A DNA stretch of 24,269 nt from the NCBI GenBank assembly GCA_045602425.1, contig JAZSBO010000003.1:1-24269 (forward strand). The letters run 5' to 3'. Below the pieces are notes generated by a model that saw only the letters and a list, made by a program, of their open reading frames with translations, made no database searches and was not told the origin of the DNA. This DNA comes from RGIG9608 sp045602425. GTDB taxonomy: Bacteria; Bacteroidota; Bacteroidia; Bacteroidales; Paludibacteraceae. Shown here piece after piece: positions 1 through 7,334 of the stretch; position 1 is the stretch's first letter; every line of letters begins with the position of its first letter. The translations under genes and the position numbers were made by a program.

Positions 1-76
1 ATTACCAATGTTCTTAAATCTAATTTTTTCATAGTCATTGAATTTTTTAAAGGTTAGACATTTATAAATTTTTCAC

Positions 77-115
77 AAAAAAAGTCGCTCGACTTCCCTC
101 GAAATCGACCGACTT
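77..115 (-). terminator. Intrinsic terminator of the small minus-strand unit
   Basis: Read on the minus strand, AAGTCG pairs with CGACTT (82-87 with 110-115). After one mismatch, 89-92 pairs with 105-108, leaving a 12-base loop. Seven U residues follow (A run at 77-83 on the plus strand). This is the normal arrangement for a Rho-independent terminator of transcription running right to left. Confidence 0.6.
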
Positions 116-162
116 ATGTATAATTCAAACGCAGGCAAAAACGCCTGAAACGCCCTATTTCT

Positions 163-180
163 TGTGTGTGTGTGTGTGTG
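163..180. repeat. (TG)9 dinucleotide microsatellite
   Basis: Nine uninterrupted TG units lie inside the candidate small RNA. A perfect dinucleotide tract of this length is unusual in a bacterial intergenic region and is a likely slippage site. Confidence 0.9.
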
Positions 181-251
181 TAGAAAGCTCACTACGCTCG
201 CAGCGGGTTTCTGTCAAGAATAATATGTCGCACACGCTCATCATACGAGGA

Positions 252-281
252 CAAATATAGTGGTTTTTTCGAAAAACAAAA
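252..281 (-). promoter_or_regulatory. Promoter of the small minus-strand unit
   Basis: On the minus strand there is TATATTTG (252-259), an exact match to the Bacteroidetes -7 box TAnnTTTG. It is preceded 17 bases upstream by TTTTG (277-281), a -33 candidate with slightly short spacing. The -33 element overlaps the U tract of the tRNA terminator, so the two units are packed end to end. Confidence 0.5.
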
Positions 282-311
282 GGAATGTTTCGAAATTTCG
301 AAACATTCCTT
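271..311 (-). terminator. Intrinsic terminator of tRNA-Arg
   Basis: A perfect 32-base palindrome (280-311) starts two bases after the tRNA 3' end. On the minus strand it is followed by a U-rich run (TTTTGTTTTTC, overlapping 271-281). Its position and shape suit a terminator for the tRNA transcript. Confidence 0.8.
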
Positions 312-313
312 CG

Positions 314-387
314 TGATCAAGTTGGGATTCGAACCCAAGACCCACAGCTTAGAAGGCTGTTGCTCTATCCAGCTGAGCTACTCGACC
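314..387 (-). tRNA. tRNA-Arg (anticodon TCT)
   Basis: The minus strand folds into a standard 74-nt cloverleaf. The acceptor stem is GGTCGAG with CTTGATC (two G-U pairs), the D arm is GCTC..GAGC, and the anticodon stem is ACAGC/GCTGT with loop CTTCTAA. The T arm contains GGTTCGAATCC. The anticodon is TCT, which reads the arginine codon AGA (and AGG), frequent codons in an AT-rich genome. The discriminator base is A and no CCA is encoded. The gene has its own promoter upstream and a palindromic terminator immediately downstream. Confidence 0.95.
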
Positions 388-409
388 ATGCTTTTCTCAA
401 AAAGCGATG

Positions 410-442
410 CAAAAATAACACTTTTCTACCCAAATAAGCAAA
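410..442 (-). promoter_or_regulatory. Promoter of tRNA-Arg
   Basis: On the minus strand TTTG (439-442) is followed, after 21 bases, by TATTTTTG (410-417). Both boxes match the Bacteroidetes primary sigma factor consensus exactly, and the spacing is in the usual range. Transcription would start about 17 bases before the mature tRNA 5' end at 387. Confidence 0.75.
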
Positions 443-521
443 TTTTTCAACCATTTTAATCAGAGAAATATTATCTATATAGCGTTTTTTTAGTAATATT
501 GCATTTCGAAAAATTAAGACA

Positions 522-2951
522 ATGAAAGTAATGAAATTTGGCGGAACATCCGTAGGTTCCGCAAATGCAATATTAAAAGTAAAAGAAATAACAGAATCGC
601 AAACAGATCCGATAGTAGTCGTTGTATCGGCATTAAGCGGTATTACTGACAAACTTTACGAAACAGCAAAATTAGTTGCTCAAGGCGAATCTTACGAAAC
701 TGCTTTTAATGAAATTGCCGAAAAGCACTATAACATTATTACGGCAACCATTTCGTCAGAAAGGCAAAATGCTGTAAAACAACAAATAAGCACACTACTC
801 GATGAGTTGCAAAACATTTTCAAAGGTGTTTTCCTCATCAAAGATGTTTCAGATAGAATTATTGACACAATAGTTAGTTATGGAGAGCGACTCTCGTCTG
901 TGATCATCAGCAATGTAATAGAAAATGCCATTTGGGCAGATTCCACCCAATTTATCAAAACAAATCCCCAATTTGGCAAACACGTTGTTGATTTCAACGC
1001 AACAACACAACTTATTCTTGAACAATTTGCAGAAGAAAAAAAATGCGTTGTTTGTGGAGGTTTTATTTCGTCTGACAAACAAAGTGGGAATATCACAAAT
1101 CTTGGTAGAGGTGGTTCGGATTACACAGCCGCTATCATTGCTGCAACATTAAATGCTTCGGTGTTAGAAATTTGGACAGATGTCGATGGATTTATGACTG
1201 CCGACCCGAAAGTTATCAACACAGCATACGTGATAGAACGACTTAGTTTTATTGAAGCGATGGAACTTTGCAACTTTGGTGCAAAAGTACTCTATCCGCC
1301 AACTATCTATCCCGTTTATCATAAAAATATACCTATTCGTATAAAAAACACATTCCATCCCGAAGCGGCTGGGACTTACATTTCGCACGAAAACGACAAC
1401 ACAAACAAGTCGATTAAAGGTATTTCGTCGATAAACGACACTTCACTAATCACCGTACAAGGACTCGGAATGGTTGGAGTAATTGGTGTCAATTATCGTA
1501 TTTTCAAAGCATTAGCAAAAAATGGCATCAGCGTCTTTTTAGTTTCACAAGCTGCATCAGAAAACACAACCTCTTTTGCTGTAAAAAATGCAGATGCACA
1601 CTTAGCGGTAGAAGTGTTGAAACAAGAGTTCGAAGAAGAAATTCAACAAGGCGAAATAAGTAACATTGCTGCCGAATACGACTTGGCAACCGTAGCCATT
1701 GTTGGCGAAAATATGAAACGAACACCTGGCATTGCAGGCAAACTTTTCGGCACACTCGGCCGAAATGGAATCAATGTAATCGCCTGTGCTCAAGGAGCTT
1801 CGGAAACTAACATTTCATTTGTTACCGATTTGAAGTCGTTGAGAAAAGCATTGAATGTTATTCACGATTCGTTTTTCCTATCGGAATATCAAGAGTTGAA
1901 TATTTTCCTTGCGGGAATTGGTACTGTAGGCGGAAGTTTGTTGGAGCAAATCAAACAACAACAACCGCTTTTGATGCAAAAAAACCGACTCAAACTCAAC
2001 GTTGTTGGAATTGCAGATTTCAAAAAAGCCATTTTCAAACGTGAAGGAATTGATTTGGACAATTACCGTGACCTTCTTAGCGACGAAGGGAAAAACAATT
2101 CTCCTGAATTGTTAAAATCGGAAATTCTTTCGATGAATATTTTCAATTCCGTATTTGTTGATTGTACTGCAAGTGCTGATATTGCTACACTTTACAAAGA
2201 TTTGTTGTCGAATAACATTTCTGTTGTTGCAGCAAATAAAATAGCTGCTTCATCGGCTTACGACGATTATGCCGAGCTGAAAAATATTGCCCTCAAACAT
2301 GGTGTAAAATATCTGTTCGAAACCAACGTAGGAGCTGGACTTCCAATCATCAACACCATCAATAATTTGATAAATTCAGGCGATAGAATTTTGAAGATGG
2401 AGGCTGTGCTTTCGGGTACGCTCAACTATATTTTCAACACCATAAGTGCCGAGATTCCTTTGAGCAAAGCTATTGCAATGGCAAAAGAAGCTCGCTACTC
2501 CGAACCCGATCCTCGTATCGATTTGAGTGGGAAAGACGTTATTCGCAAGTTAGTTATTCTCACACGAGAAGCTGGATATAAAGTTGAACAAGAAGATGTA
2601 GTAAAAAACCTATTCGTTCCAAACAAATTTTTCGAAGGCTCTTTGGACGACTTTTGGAAAGAAATTCCTGCCTTGGATGATGAATTTGAACAAAAGCGAC
2701 AAATGTTGGAAGAGAAAAATATGAAATATCGCTTTGTGGCAAAAATGGAGGAAGGAGCCTGCGAAGTTGGATTGCAAGAGGTAGCCTCAAACCATCCGTT
2801 CTACGACCTCGAAGGAAGTAACAATATTATCATGATAACGACCGAACGCTACCACGAATATCCAATGATTATCAAAGGATACGGAGCGGGAGCAAGTGTA
2901 ACGGCAGCTGGCGTTTTTGCCGACATTATAAGCATTGCTAATATTCGATAA
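522..2951 (+). CDS. thrA: Bifunctional aspartokinase / homoserine dehydrogenase
   Basis: This 809-residue fusion enzyme catalyses the first and third steps from aspartate towards threonine and methionine: ATP-dependent phosphorylation of aspartate, and NAD(P)H-dependent reduction of aspartate semialdehyde to homoserine. The kinase domain (about 1-290) opens with KFGGTSVG at residues 5-12. Two ACT regulatory repeats follow (about 310-455, containing GLGMVGV and VGENMKRTPG). The dehydrogenase (about 465-809) has the nucleotide-binding GIGTVGGS and the conserved LSGTLNYIFN. Length and domain order are those of ThrA/MetL enzymes; ThrA is the usual name in Bacteroidetes. The ATG at 522 directly precedes the kinase motif. 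A near-consensus -7 box (TAATATTG, 494-501) lies 20 bases upstream, with no clear -33 box. A lipoprotein gene and glmM follow 4 and 12 bases apart, so one operon is likely. No leader peptide or attenuator was seen upstream. Confidence 0.95.
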   Translation: MKVMKFGGTSVGSANAILKVKEITESQTDPIVVVVSALSGITDKLYETAKLVAQGESYETAFNEIAEKHYNIITATISSERQNAVKQQISTLLDELQNIFKGVFLIKDVSDRIIDTIVSYGERLSSVIISNVIENAIWADSTQFIKTNPQFGKHVVDFNATTQLILEQFAEEKKCVVCGGFISSDKQSGNITNLGRGGSDYTAAIIAATLNASVLEIWTDVDGFMTADPKVINTAYVIERLSFIEAMELCNFGAKVLYPPTIYPVYHKNIPIRIKNTFHPEAAGTYISHENDNTNKSIKGISSINDTSLITVQGLGMVGVIGVNYRIFKALAKNGISVFLVSQAASENTTSFAVKNADAHLAVEVLKQEFEEEIQQGEISNIAAEYDLATVAIVGENMKRTPGIAGKLFGTLGRNGINVIACAQGASETNISFVTDLKSLRKALNVIHDSFFLSEYQELNIFLAGIGTVGGSLLEQIKQQQPLLMQKNRLKLNVVGIADFKKAIFKREGIDLDNYRDLLSDEGKNNSPELLKSEILSMNIFNSVFVDCTASADIATLYKDLLSNNISVVAANKIAASSAYDDYAELKNIALKHGVKYLFETNVGAGLPIINTINNLINSGDRILKMEAVLSGTLNYIFNTISAEIPLSKAIAMAKEARYSEPDPRIDLSGKDVIRKLVILTREAGYKVEQEDVVKNLFVPNKFFEGSLDDFWKEIPALDDEFEQKRQMLEEKNMKYRFVAKMEEGACEVGLQEVASNHPFYDLEGSNNIIMITTERYHEYPMIIKGYGAGASVTAAGVFADIISIANIR

Positions 2952-2955
2952 AAAA

Positions 2956-3483
2956 ATGAAAAAAATAGTTATAAATTTTATTTTAGTATGTATTGCTGTT
3001 CTTGCAGTTTCTTGCGACGAAGAAACCATAAGTTACGCCGATCAACTAAAAGACCAAGAAAAACTCATCGAAGAATTCATCAAGCGTGAAGGAATTACGG
3101 TATTAAAGAAATTCCCGTTAGACTCTTTTTTTGCTGATAATGAGTATGTTTTAACAGAATCAGGATTGTATTTCAATTTAATTGAAAAAGGTAGTGGCGA
3201 CACTATCCGTCATGGCGACGAAGTAAATATTCGTTACAAACAAAAAACTTTGATCGAAAATGCTATTTTAGAGGAATATTGGGACACACAAGATGCCCCT
3301 TATCCGACAACATTGCGATATAATATTGATACCGAATGCCTTGGCTGGACAGAAGCCATTGGCTATATGAAACGTTCAGACGCTCATTGTAAAATAATTG
3401 TGCCTTCGATGTTAGGATTTTCGACAGCACAAAACAACGTAACACCTTATTTTTTTGAATTAAAAATCAGATTTCATAAATAA
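2956..3483 (+). CDS. FKBP-like (DUF4827-type) lipoprotein
   Basis: This is a predicted lipoprotein of 175 residues. A lipoprotein signal peptide with lipobox LAVSC (Cys20) supports the ATG at 2956, 4 bases after thrA; an in-frame ATG at 2935 inside thrA would add an unsuitable leader. The middle and C-terminal parts follow the pattern of FKBP-type peptidyl-prolyl isomerases: SGLYFNLIEKGSGDTI, then GDEVNIRYK, GWTEAIGYMK and finally a beta strand (PYFFELKIRF). The active-site FDSS stretch of true FKBPs is missing, so activity is doubtful. In Bacteroides, as I recall, a protein of the DUF4827 family sits beside the phosphohexomutase gene, as here. Envelope location is inferred from the lipobox. 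The function is not known. It most likely shares a transcript with thrA and glmM. Confidence 0.8.
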   Translation: MKKIVINFILVCIAVLAVSCDEETISYADQLKDQEKLIEEFIKREGITVLKKFPLDSFFADNEYVLTESGLYFNLIEKGSGDTIRHGDEVNIRYKQKTLIENAILEEYWDTQDAPYPTTLRYNIDTECLGWTEAIGYMKRSDAHCKIIVPSMLGFSTAQNNVTPYFFELKIRFHK

Positions 3484-3495
3484 ATTAAGCAATAT

Positions 3496-4887
3496 ATGAC
3501 GCTCATTAAAAGTATTTCAGGTATTCGTGGCACTATTGGGGGTGCTGTTGGCGACGGACTTTCGCCTATCGATGTGGTTAAATTTTCATCTGCTTACGCC
3601 ACTTGGCTCAAGGCCTATCGCAACAAGGAGCGTTGCAAAGTAGTGGTTGGGCGCGATGCTCGCATTTCTGGTGAAATGGTCAACCATTTAGTCGTTGGTA
3701 CTTTGCTTGGCTGTGGTTGCGACGTGGTAAACATTGGGCTTGCCTCAACACCTACCACCGAACTTGCAGTAACTATGAAGCAAGCCGACGGTGGCATCAT
3801 TCTTACCGCAAGCCACAATCCAAAACAATGGAATGCTTTGAAATTGCTCAATGAGCGAGGCGAATTTCTCAACAAAGCCGAAGGCGAAGCCCTACTTGCT
3901 ATTGCAGAAGGTGGAGAGTTTTCGTACGCCGAAGTAGACTCCATTGGTTCGCTCACCGAAAAATTCGACTTTACTACCCAACATATCAATCACGTGCTTC
4001 AGCTCGACTTGGTGGACGTTGATGCTATTCGCAAAGCCAACTTCCGTGTAGCGTGCGACTGCGTTAATTCCGTTGGGGGCATTGCCATTCCACAGCTATT
4101 AGAAGCACTTGGCGTAGAACAAATAGATAAACTCTACTGCGAACCTAACGGACATTTCCCTCACAACCCAGAGCCGCTCCCCGAACACCTGACCGACATT
4201 TCTGCTCTTATCAAGGAGAAAAAAGCAGATGTTGGTTTTGTGGTAGATCCCGACGTGGATCGCTTGGCCATTATTTGCGAAAACGGCGAAATGTTTGGCG
4301 AAGAGTACACACTTGTGTCGGTGGCCGACTATGTGTTGCAACACACCAAAGGCAACACCGTTTCCAACCTCAGTTCTACACGTGCGTTGAGCGATGTAAC
4401 AACGAAGTACGGTTGCGAATACAACGCTGCTGCTGTAGGAGAGGTAAACGTGGTAGCAAAAATGAAAGCAACCAACGCTGTAATTGGTGGCGAGGGCAAC
4501 GGCGGAGTTATCTACCCTGCTTCGCACTACGGACGCGACGCTTTGGTAGGTATTGCCCTATTTCTAACGCACTTGGCAAAATCAGGAAAAAGTGTGTCAG
4601 AATTGCGTGCTTCTTACCCCAACTACCACATCTCGAAAAACAAAATCCAACTGACGCCCACGATTGATGTAGATGGCGTATTGTGCGTGATAAAAGGTTG
4701 CTACAAGCAGTTCAAGATTAACGATATAGACGGCGTAAAAATAGACTTTCCACAAGGATGGGTACACTTGCGCAAATCGAACACAGAGCCCATTATCCGC
4801 ATCTATAGCGAAGCTCCTACGCGTGAGCAAGCCGACAAGTTTGCACACGCCATTATGGACGAAATACGAAGAATAGCGAATATTTAA
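3496..4887 (+). CDS. glmM: Phosphoglucosamine mutase-type phosphohexomutase
   Basis: This is a 463-residue alpha-D-phosphohexomutase. All four hallmark loops are present: the phosphoserine loop TASHNP (Ser106), the magnesium loop DPDVDR (251-256), the sugar-specificity loop GEGNGGVI, and the C-terminal phosphate-binding loop RKSNTEPIIR. The enzyme probably interconverts glucosamine-6-phosphate and glucosamine-1-phosphate for UDP-GlcNAc, peptidoglycan and LPS synthesis, in the cytoplasm. The family also contains phosphomannomutases and phosphoglucomutases, and sequence alone leaves substrate choice open; glmM is the usual Bacteroidales annotation. It is the last gene of the thrA operon, starting 12 bases after the lipoprotein gene. 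No clear terminator is visible directly after its stop codon. Confidence 0.88.
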   Translation: MTLIKSISGIRGTIGGAVGDGLSPIDVVKFSSAYATWLKAYRNKERCKVVVGRDARISGEMVNHLVVGTLLGCGCDVVNIGLASTPTTELAVTMKQADGGIILTASHNPKQWNALKLLNERGEFLNKAEGEALLAIAEGGEFSYAEVDSIGSLTEKFDFTTQHINHVLQLDLVDVDAIRKANFRVACDCVNSVGGIAIPQLLEALGVEQIDKLYCEPNGHFPHNPEPLPEHLTDISALIKEKKADVGFVVDPDVDRLAIICENGEMFGEEYTLVSVADYVLQHTKGNTVSNLSSTRALSDVTTKYGCEYNAAAVGEVNVVAKMKATNAVIGGEGNGGVIYPASHYGRDALVGIALFLTHLAKSGKSVSELRASYPNYHISKNKIQLTPTIDVDGVLCVIKGCYKQFKINDIDGVKIDFPQGWVHLRKSNTEPIIRIYSEAPTREQADKFAHAIMDEIRRIANI

Positions 4888-5005
4888 GATTTAATAAAAT
4901 TTATTGTTTAACCCTTAAAACTTGATTTTTACGAAACAGAAATAACATAGTACAATAGGTACATCTTGAAATTTTTGGAAAAGCGTTTTAGCATTATTCT
5001 CATCT

Positions 5006-5156
5006 CTAACAGAAGTTTGGCGACTAAAAGAAAGAGAACGATAAGAGTAATACCTAAAATGTCTACGTTTTGGCGTGGACTTTTGGTATTTTCGAGTTCT
5101 CAGGTTACGCCAAACACCTTGTTAGAGCGGGATACTAAAAAGTATCACGCTTTTTT
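5006..5156 (+). ncRNA. Structured rod-shaped RNA candidate (6S-like shape)
   Basis: Four nested helices form one long interrupted rod. They are 5006-5011 with 5120-5125 (CTAACA/TGTTAG), 5015-5022 with 5108-5115 (GTTTGGCG/CGCCAAAC), 5034-5039 with 5096-5101 (GAGAAC/GTTCTC), and a 15-bp hairpin at 5051-5088 with two single-base bulges and apical loop TTTTGG. Purine-rich bubbles lie on the left strand between helices. A terminator hairpin and six U residues follow at once. The shape recalls 6S RNA, which traps RNA polymerase, but I could not match a family by sequence. It could also be an attenuated leader of the lipoprotein gene at 5253. No convincing promoter was found upstream, so the 5' end is uncertain. 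Confidence 0.6.
5127..5156 (+). terminator. Intrinsic terminator of the structured RNA
   Basis: The stem at 5127-5136 pairs with 5141-5150 (nine pairs and one G-A mismatch) around an AAAA loop. Six T residues follow at 5151-5156. It lies 96 bases before the next start codon, so the RNA upstream ends here unless terminated conditionally. Confidence 0.85.
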
Positions 5157-5163
5157 ATGTACG

Positions 5164-5171
5164 TATTTTTG
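5164..5171 (+). promoter_or_regulatory. Possible -7 box for the FISUMP-like lipoprotein gene
   Basis: TATTTTTG matches TAnnTTTG exactly and lies just past the terminator, which would give a 5' leader of about 75 bases. There is no good -33 box at the proper distance, so this is a weak call. Confidence 0.35.
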
Positions 5172-5252
5172 AGAAAAAAATGATACAAAAAAACGGAGTA
5201 ACCGAAAAGCCGAAAAAAGTGAGTAGGAGAATAAATAAAAAACAAACATTTT

Positions 5253-6140
5253 ATGAAAAATATCAAATTTTTAGTAGGATTATTTTTAATGACACTTACA
5301 GTTGTAAGTTGTGATAATAAAAACAATGACGATTCAAATAATCCAAGTGACCCTATCACAGATGGATATACTGTTTCGTTTGACCTTAATTATGAAAATG
5401 GTGGAGTTTATAAAACCATAGAGGTTGAAAAAAACAAAACCGTAACTAAACCAGAAAACCCAACACGTTCAGGATTTGAGTTTTACAAATGGTATACAGA
5501 AAAAACAGGCGAAAATGAATTTGATTTTTCGACAGCTATCGTAGCAGATATTACATTATATGCTCAATGGGCTGAAAAGTTCGAAGCTGTTGATTTAGGT
5601 TTATCAAGTGGACTAAAGTGGGCTACATATAATGTAGGAGCAAAAAGTCCTGAAGATTATGGAAATTACTATGCTTGGGGAGAAACTGAAACAAAATCAT
5701 CTTATTTCTTGGAAAACTATTCATTCTATTCTGATGGTAATTACTCGAAATATAATAATGAAGACAAGTTAAAAAATCTTCTTCCTGAAGATGATGTTGC
5801 AATGTTACGTACCAAAGAAAAATGGTTTATTCCTTCAAATGAACAAATTAACGAATTAATAGGAGGTTGCGATTTATCTTGGGAATTGAAAAATGACAAA
5901 TACGGTATTAAATTTACAAGTAAAGTAAATGGTAACTCTATTTTTATTCCTGCTTCTGGCTATCGTTACGAAAACACTCGTGATAAAGTAGATTCTTGGG
6001 TTTGTATATGGAGTTCTACATTAAACGACGAAAGTTCTGCATACCGCCTCTTTGCAAGTCAATACGAAGACGAAATAATTTGTTACACTATTAATATGGG
6101 TAGAAGCAGTGCAATGCCTATACGCCCTGTATGTTATTAA
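5253..6140 (+). CDS. Lipoprotein with InlB-type repeat and FISUMP-like domain
   Basis: This 295-residue lipoprotein has an N-terminal signal with lipobox VVSC (Cys20), followed by an Asn/Asp-rich spacer of the kind seen on surface-exposed Bacteroidetes lipoproteins. Residues about 35-108 are a Listeria-Bacteroides (InlB B-type) repeat that ends in the characteristic ITLYAQW. The rest is a FISUMP-like (Fibrobacter succinogenes major paralogous) domain, recognisable from VDLGLSSGLKWATYNVGA and DYGNYYAWGET near its start and IRPVCY at the end. Such domains occur in large paralogous sets in gut Bacteroidetes. Their role is not established; carbohydrate or surface binding is a guess. The gene stands alone between the structured RNA and a terminator at 6164-6204. 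Confidence 0.85.
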   Translation: MKNIKFLVGLFLMTLTVVSCDNKNNDDSNNPSDPITDGYTVSFDLNYENGGVYKTIEVEKNKTVTKPENPTRSGFEFYKWYTEKTGENEFDFSTAIVADITLYAQWAEKFEAVDLGLSSGLKWATYNVGAKSPEDYGNYYAWGETETKSSYFLENYSFYSDGNYSKYNNEDKLKNLLPEDDVAMLRTKEKWFIPSNEQINELIGGCDLSWELKNDKYGIKFTSKVNGNSIFIPASGYRYENTRDKVDSWVCIWSSTLNDESSAYRLFASQYEDEIICYTINMGRSSAMPIRPVCY

Positions 6141-6163
6141 CATAACAAAAGTATTTAATCTTA

Positions 6164-6204
6164 AAAATCTCTCTAAGTTCTCTTACCTTAGGGAGATTTT
6201 CTTT
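6164..6204 (+). terminator. Intrinsic terminator after the FISUMP-like gene
   Basis: A 14-bp stem (6164-6177 with 6187-6200, one G-U pair) surrounds a 9-base loop and is followed by a T-rich stretch on the plus strand. It starts 24 bases after the stop codon of the lipoprotein gene. Confidence 0.8.
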
Positions 6205-6219
6205 TCTATATAATTTTTG

Positions 6220-6227
6220 TAAATTTG
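6220..6227 (+). promoter_or_regulatory. Likely -7 box of the coaD-nadD operon
   Basis: TAAATTTG matches the TAnnTTTG consensus and would place the transcript start about 13 bases before the ATG at 6247. A second exact match, TATTTTTG, is at 6233-6240 and would give an almost leaderless message. No convincing -33 TTTG is seen for either. Confidence 0.45.
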
Positions 6228-6246
6228 GTGTGTATTTTTGGCAGAG

Positions 6247-6885
6247 ATGAGTAGTATTACACACAAATTTGACACATGCTTTTTCGAGCGTTATGCAAAA
6301 ATATCGCTCGAAAATCTTTTGGGAGAAAAATATGCGTCGCTAATCAATAGCGATCGTCCAGACTTACAATCGCCCGACGGCAGCATCGGCATAGAAGTTA
6401 CGCGTGCTATTCGTGAGAACAAAAATGTAGCTCACGCCCTCATCAACGAAATAGCAGGTAAACCAATAACCGATGTAGAGAGTGAAGATTTTCGTGACAT
6501 ACGCAAAAATGGTTATGCCTACGGTCTCGACAACGAAGGTTGGGTTGGATCGCTGGAATACAACTACTGGGCATTGGCTCACCCTATGCGCAGAATCATC
6601 AGTAGTAAAGTGGATAAAGTAACCAACGGATTTTATGGCGATTTTGAAGAATTTGGGCTTTATATTTTCACAAAAGAAGACATAGACAATGCAGACGTGT
6701 CAAACGCTATAGACCAAATTTCCGAATTGCAATATGGCAAACGACAACATTATCACAAGTTGTTTATTTCACAAATAAAATCACTCTATTGCTGCGACCT
6801 CACCACGCAAACCTATCAAAACATAACCATCGATAAGGCTTTGCGACGAAAATTCTACGACGAAGCTATCAAAAAAAATATATGA
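6247..6885 (+). CDS. Uncharacterised protein upstream of coaD, nuclease-like motif
   Basis: This is a soluble protein of 212 residues with no signal peptide or membrane segment, and I do not recognise the family. The ATG at 6247 is preferred over a TTG three codons upstream. Near the N-terminus, Glu14, then PDL (38-40), then IEVT (49-52) resemble the spacing of PD-(D/E)xK nuclease folds, in which an acidic residue is followed by a strand bearing E-x-K. Here the lysine position is threonine, so catalysis would need a displaced lysine or be absent. The remainder is mixed and charged, with a basic C-terminus. Its stop overlaps the coaD start by four bases (ATGA), so it is translationally coupled to the coenzyme A and NAD genes. 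A link to nucleotide or cofactor metabolism is only suggested by this position. Confidence 0.7.
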   Translation: MSSITHKFDTCFFERYAKISLENLLGEKYASLINSDRPDLQSPDGSIGIEVTRAIRENKNVAHALINEIAGKPITDVESEDFRDIRKNGYAYGLDNEGWVGSLEYNYWALAHPMRRIISSKVDKVTNGFYGDFEEFGLYIFTKEDIDNADVSNAIDQISELQYGKRQHYHKLFISQIKSLYCCDLTTQTYQNITIDKALRRKFYDEAIKKNI

Positions 6886-7334
6886 AAAAACGCATTGCTA
6901 TATTCACTGGTTCGTTCAATCCGTTTACACGAGGACACCAAAGCATCGTGGAACGTGGGCTAAAGCTTTTCGATGAGATTATCATTGCCATCGGACGAAA
7001 TAGCGAAAAACAAACCCAAAAATCGGAAGAGGAACGCTGTTCGGAAATTGCGAAATGGTTTATCGACGAACCACGCATCTCCGTAAAAACATACAATATG
7101 CTTACCGTAGATTTTGCAAGAGAAGTAGGTGCCGATTTTATTTTACGCGGTGTACGCACAATGAAAGACTTCGAATACGAACTCCAAATGGCAGACGTCA
7201 ACCGACTACTATCGGGCATCGAAACAGTTGTATTGTTTGCAGAAACCGACAAAGTCAACATCTCATCATCGTTGGTGCGAGAGCTACAAGCATTTGGAAA
7301 AGATATAACCGATTTTTTACCAGAAAAGAAATGA
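6882..7334 (+). CDS. coaD: Phosphopantetheine adenylyltransferase
   Basis: This 150-residue enzyme transfers AMP from ATP to 4'-phosphopantetheine, the penultimate step of coenzyme A synthesis, and usually works as a cytoplasmic hexamer. The nucleotidyltransferase signature is present as TGSFNPFTRGH at residues 9-19, with Asn where most family members have Asp. RGVRTMKDFEYE and the ISSSLVRE loop, which binds ATP phosphates, are also present. Length is slightly below the usual 155-165. It overlaps the upstream unknown gene and the downstream nadD by four bases each, so all three should be made from one message. Confidence 0.95.
   Translation: MKKRIAIFTGSFNPFTRGHQSIVERGLKLFDEIIIAIGRNSEKQTQKSEEERCSEIAKWFIDEPRISVKTYNMLTVDFAREVGADFILRGVRTMKDFEYELQMADVNRLLSGIETVVLFAETDKVNISSSLVRELQAFGKDITDFLPEKK

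Larger units (their letters stand above)
77..247 (-). ncRNA. Candidate small RNA downstream of tRNA-Arg
   Basis: This unit of about 170 nt on the minus strand is bounded by a Bacteroidetes-type promoter (252-281) and an intrinsic terminator (77-115). Between them lie an imperfect hairpin (183-211, closed by GAAA/TTTC), a (CA)9 tract as read on this strand (163-180) and a small hairpin (CAGGC/GCCTG, 132-136 with 143-147). The only reading frame starting near the expected transcription start is a 28-codon frame (ATG at 244, TAG at 155-157). It would be almost leaderless and is not convincing, so an untranslated RNA is preferred. I do not recognise a named RNA family. The start near 247 is inferred from the promoter position. 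Confidence 0.45.

Noticed and set aside
4966..5172. A 68-codon open frame on the plus strand between glmM and the FISUMP-like lipoprotein gene
   Set aside because: It covers the structured RNA and runs through the terminator hairpin and U tract; composition and codon use are not protein-like and there is no signal or motif.
7055..7330. A long upstream extension of the nadD frame inside coaD
   Set aside because: The region is coaD in another frame, the extension is Arg/Tyr-rich with no motif, and nadD has a standard start at 7331 directly before FGGSFDP.
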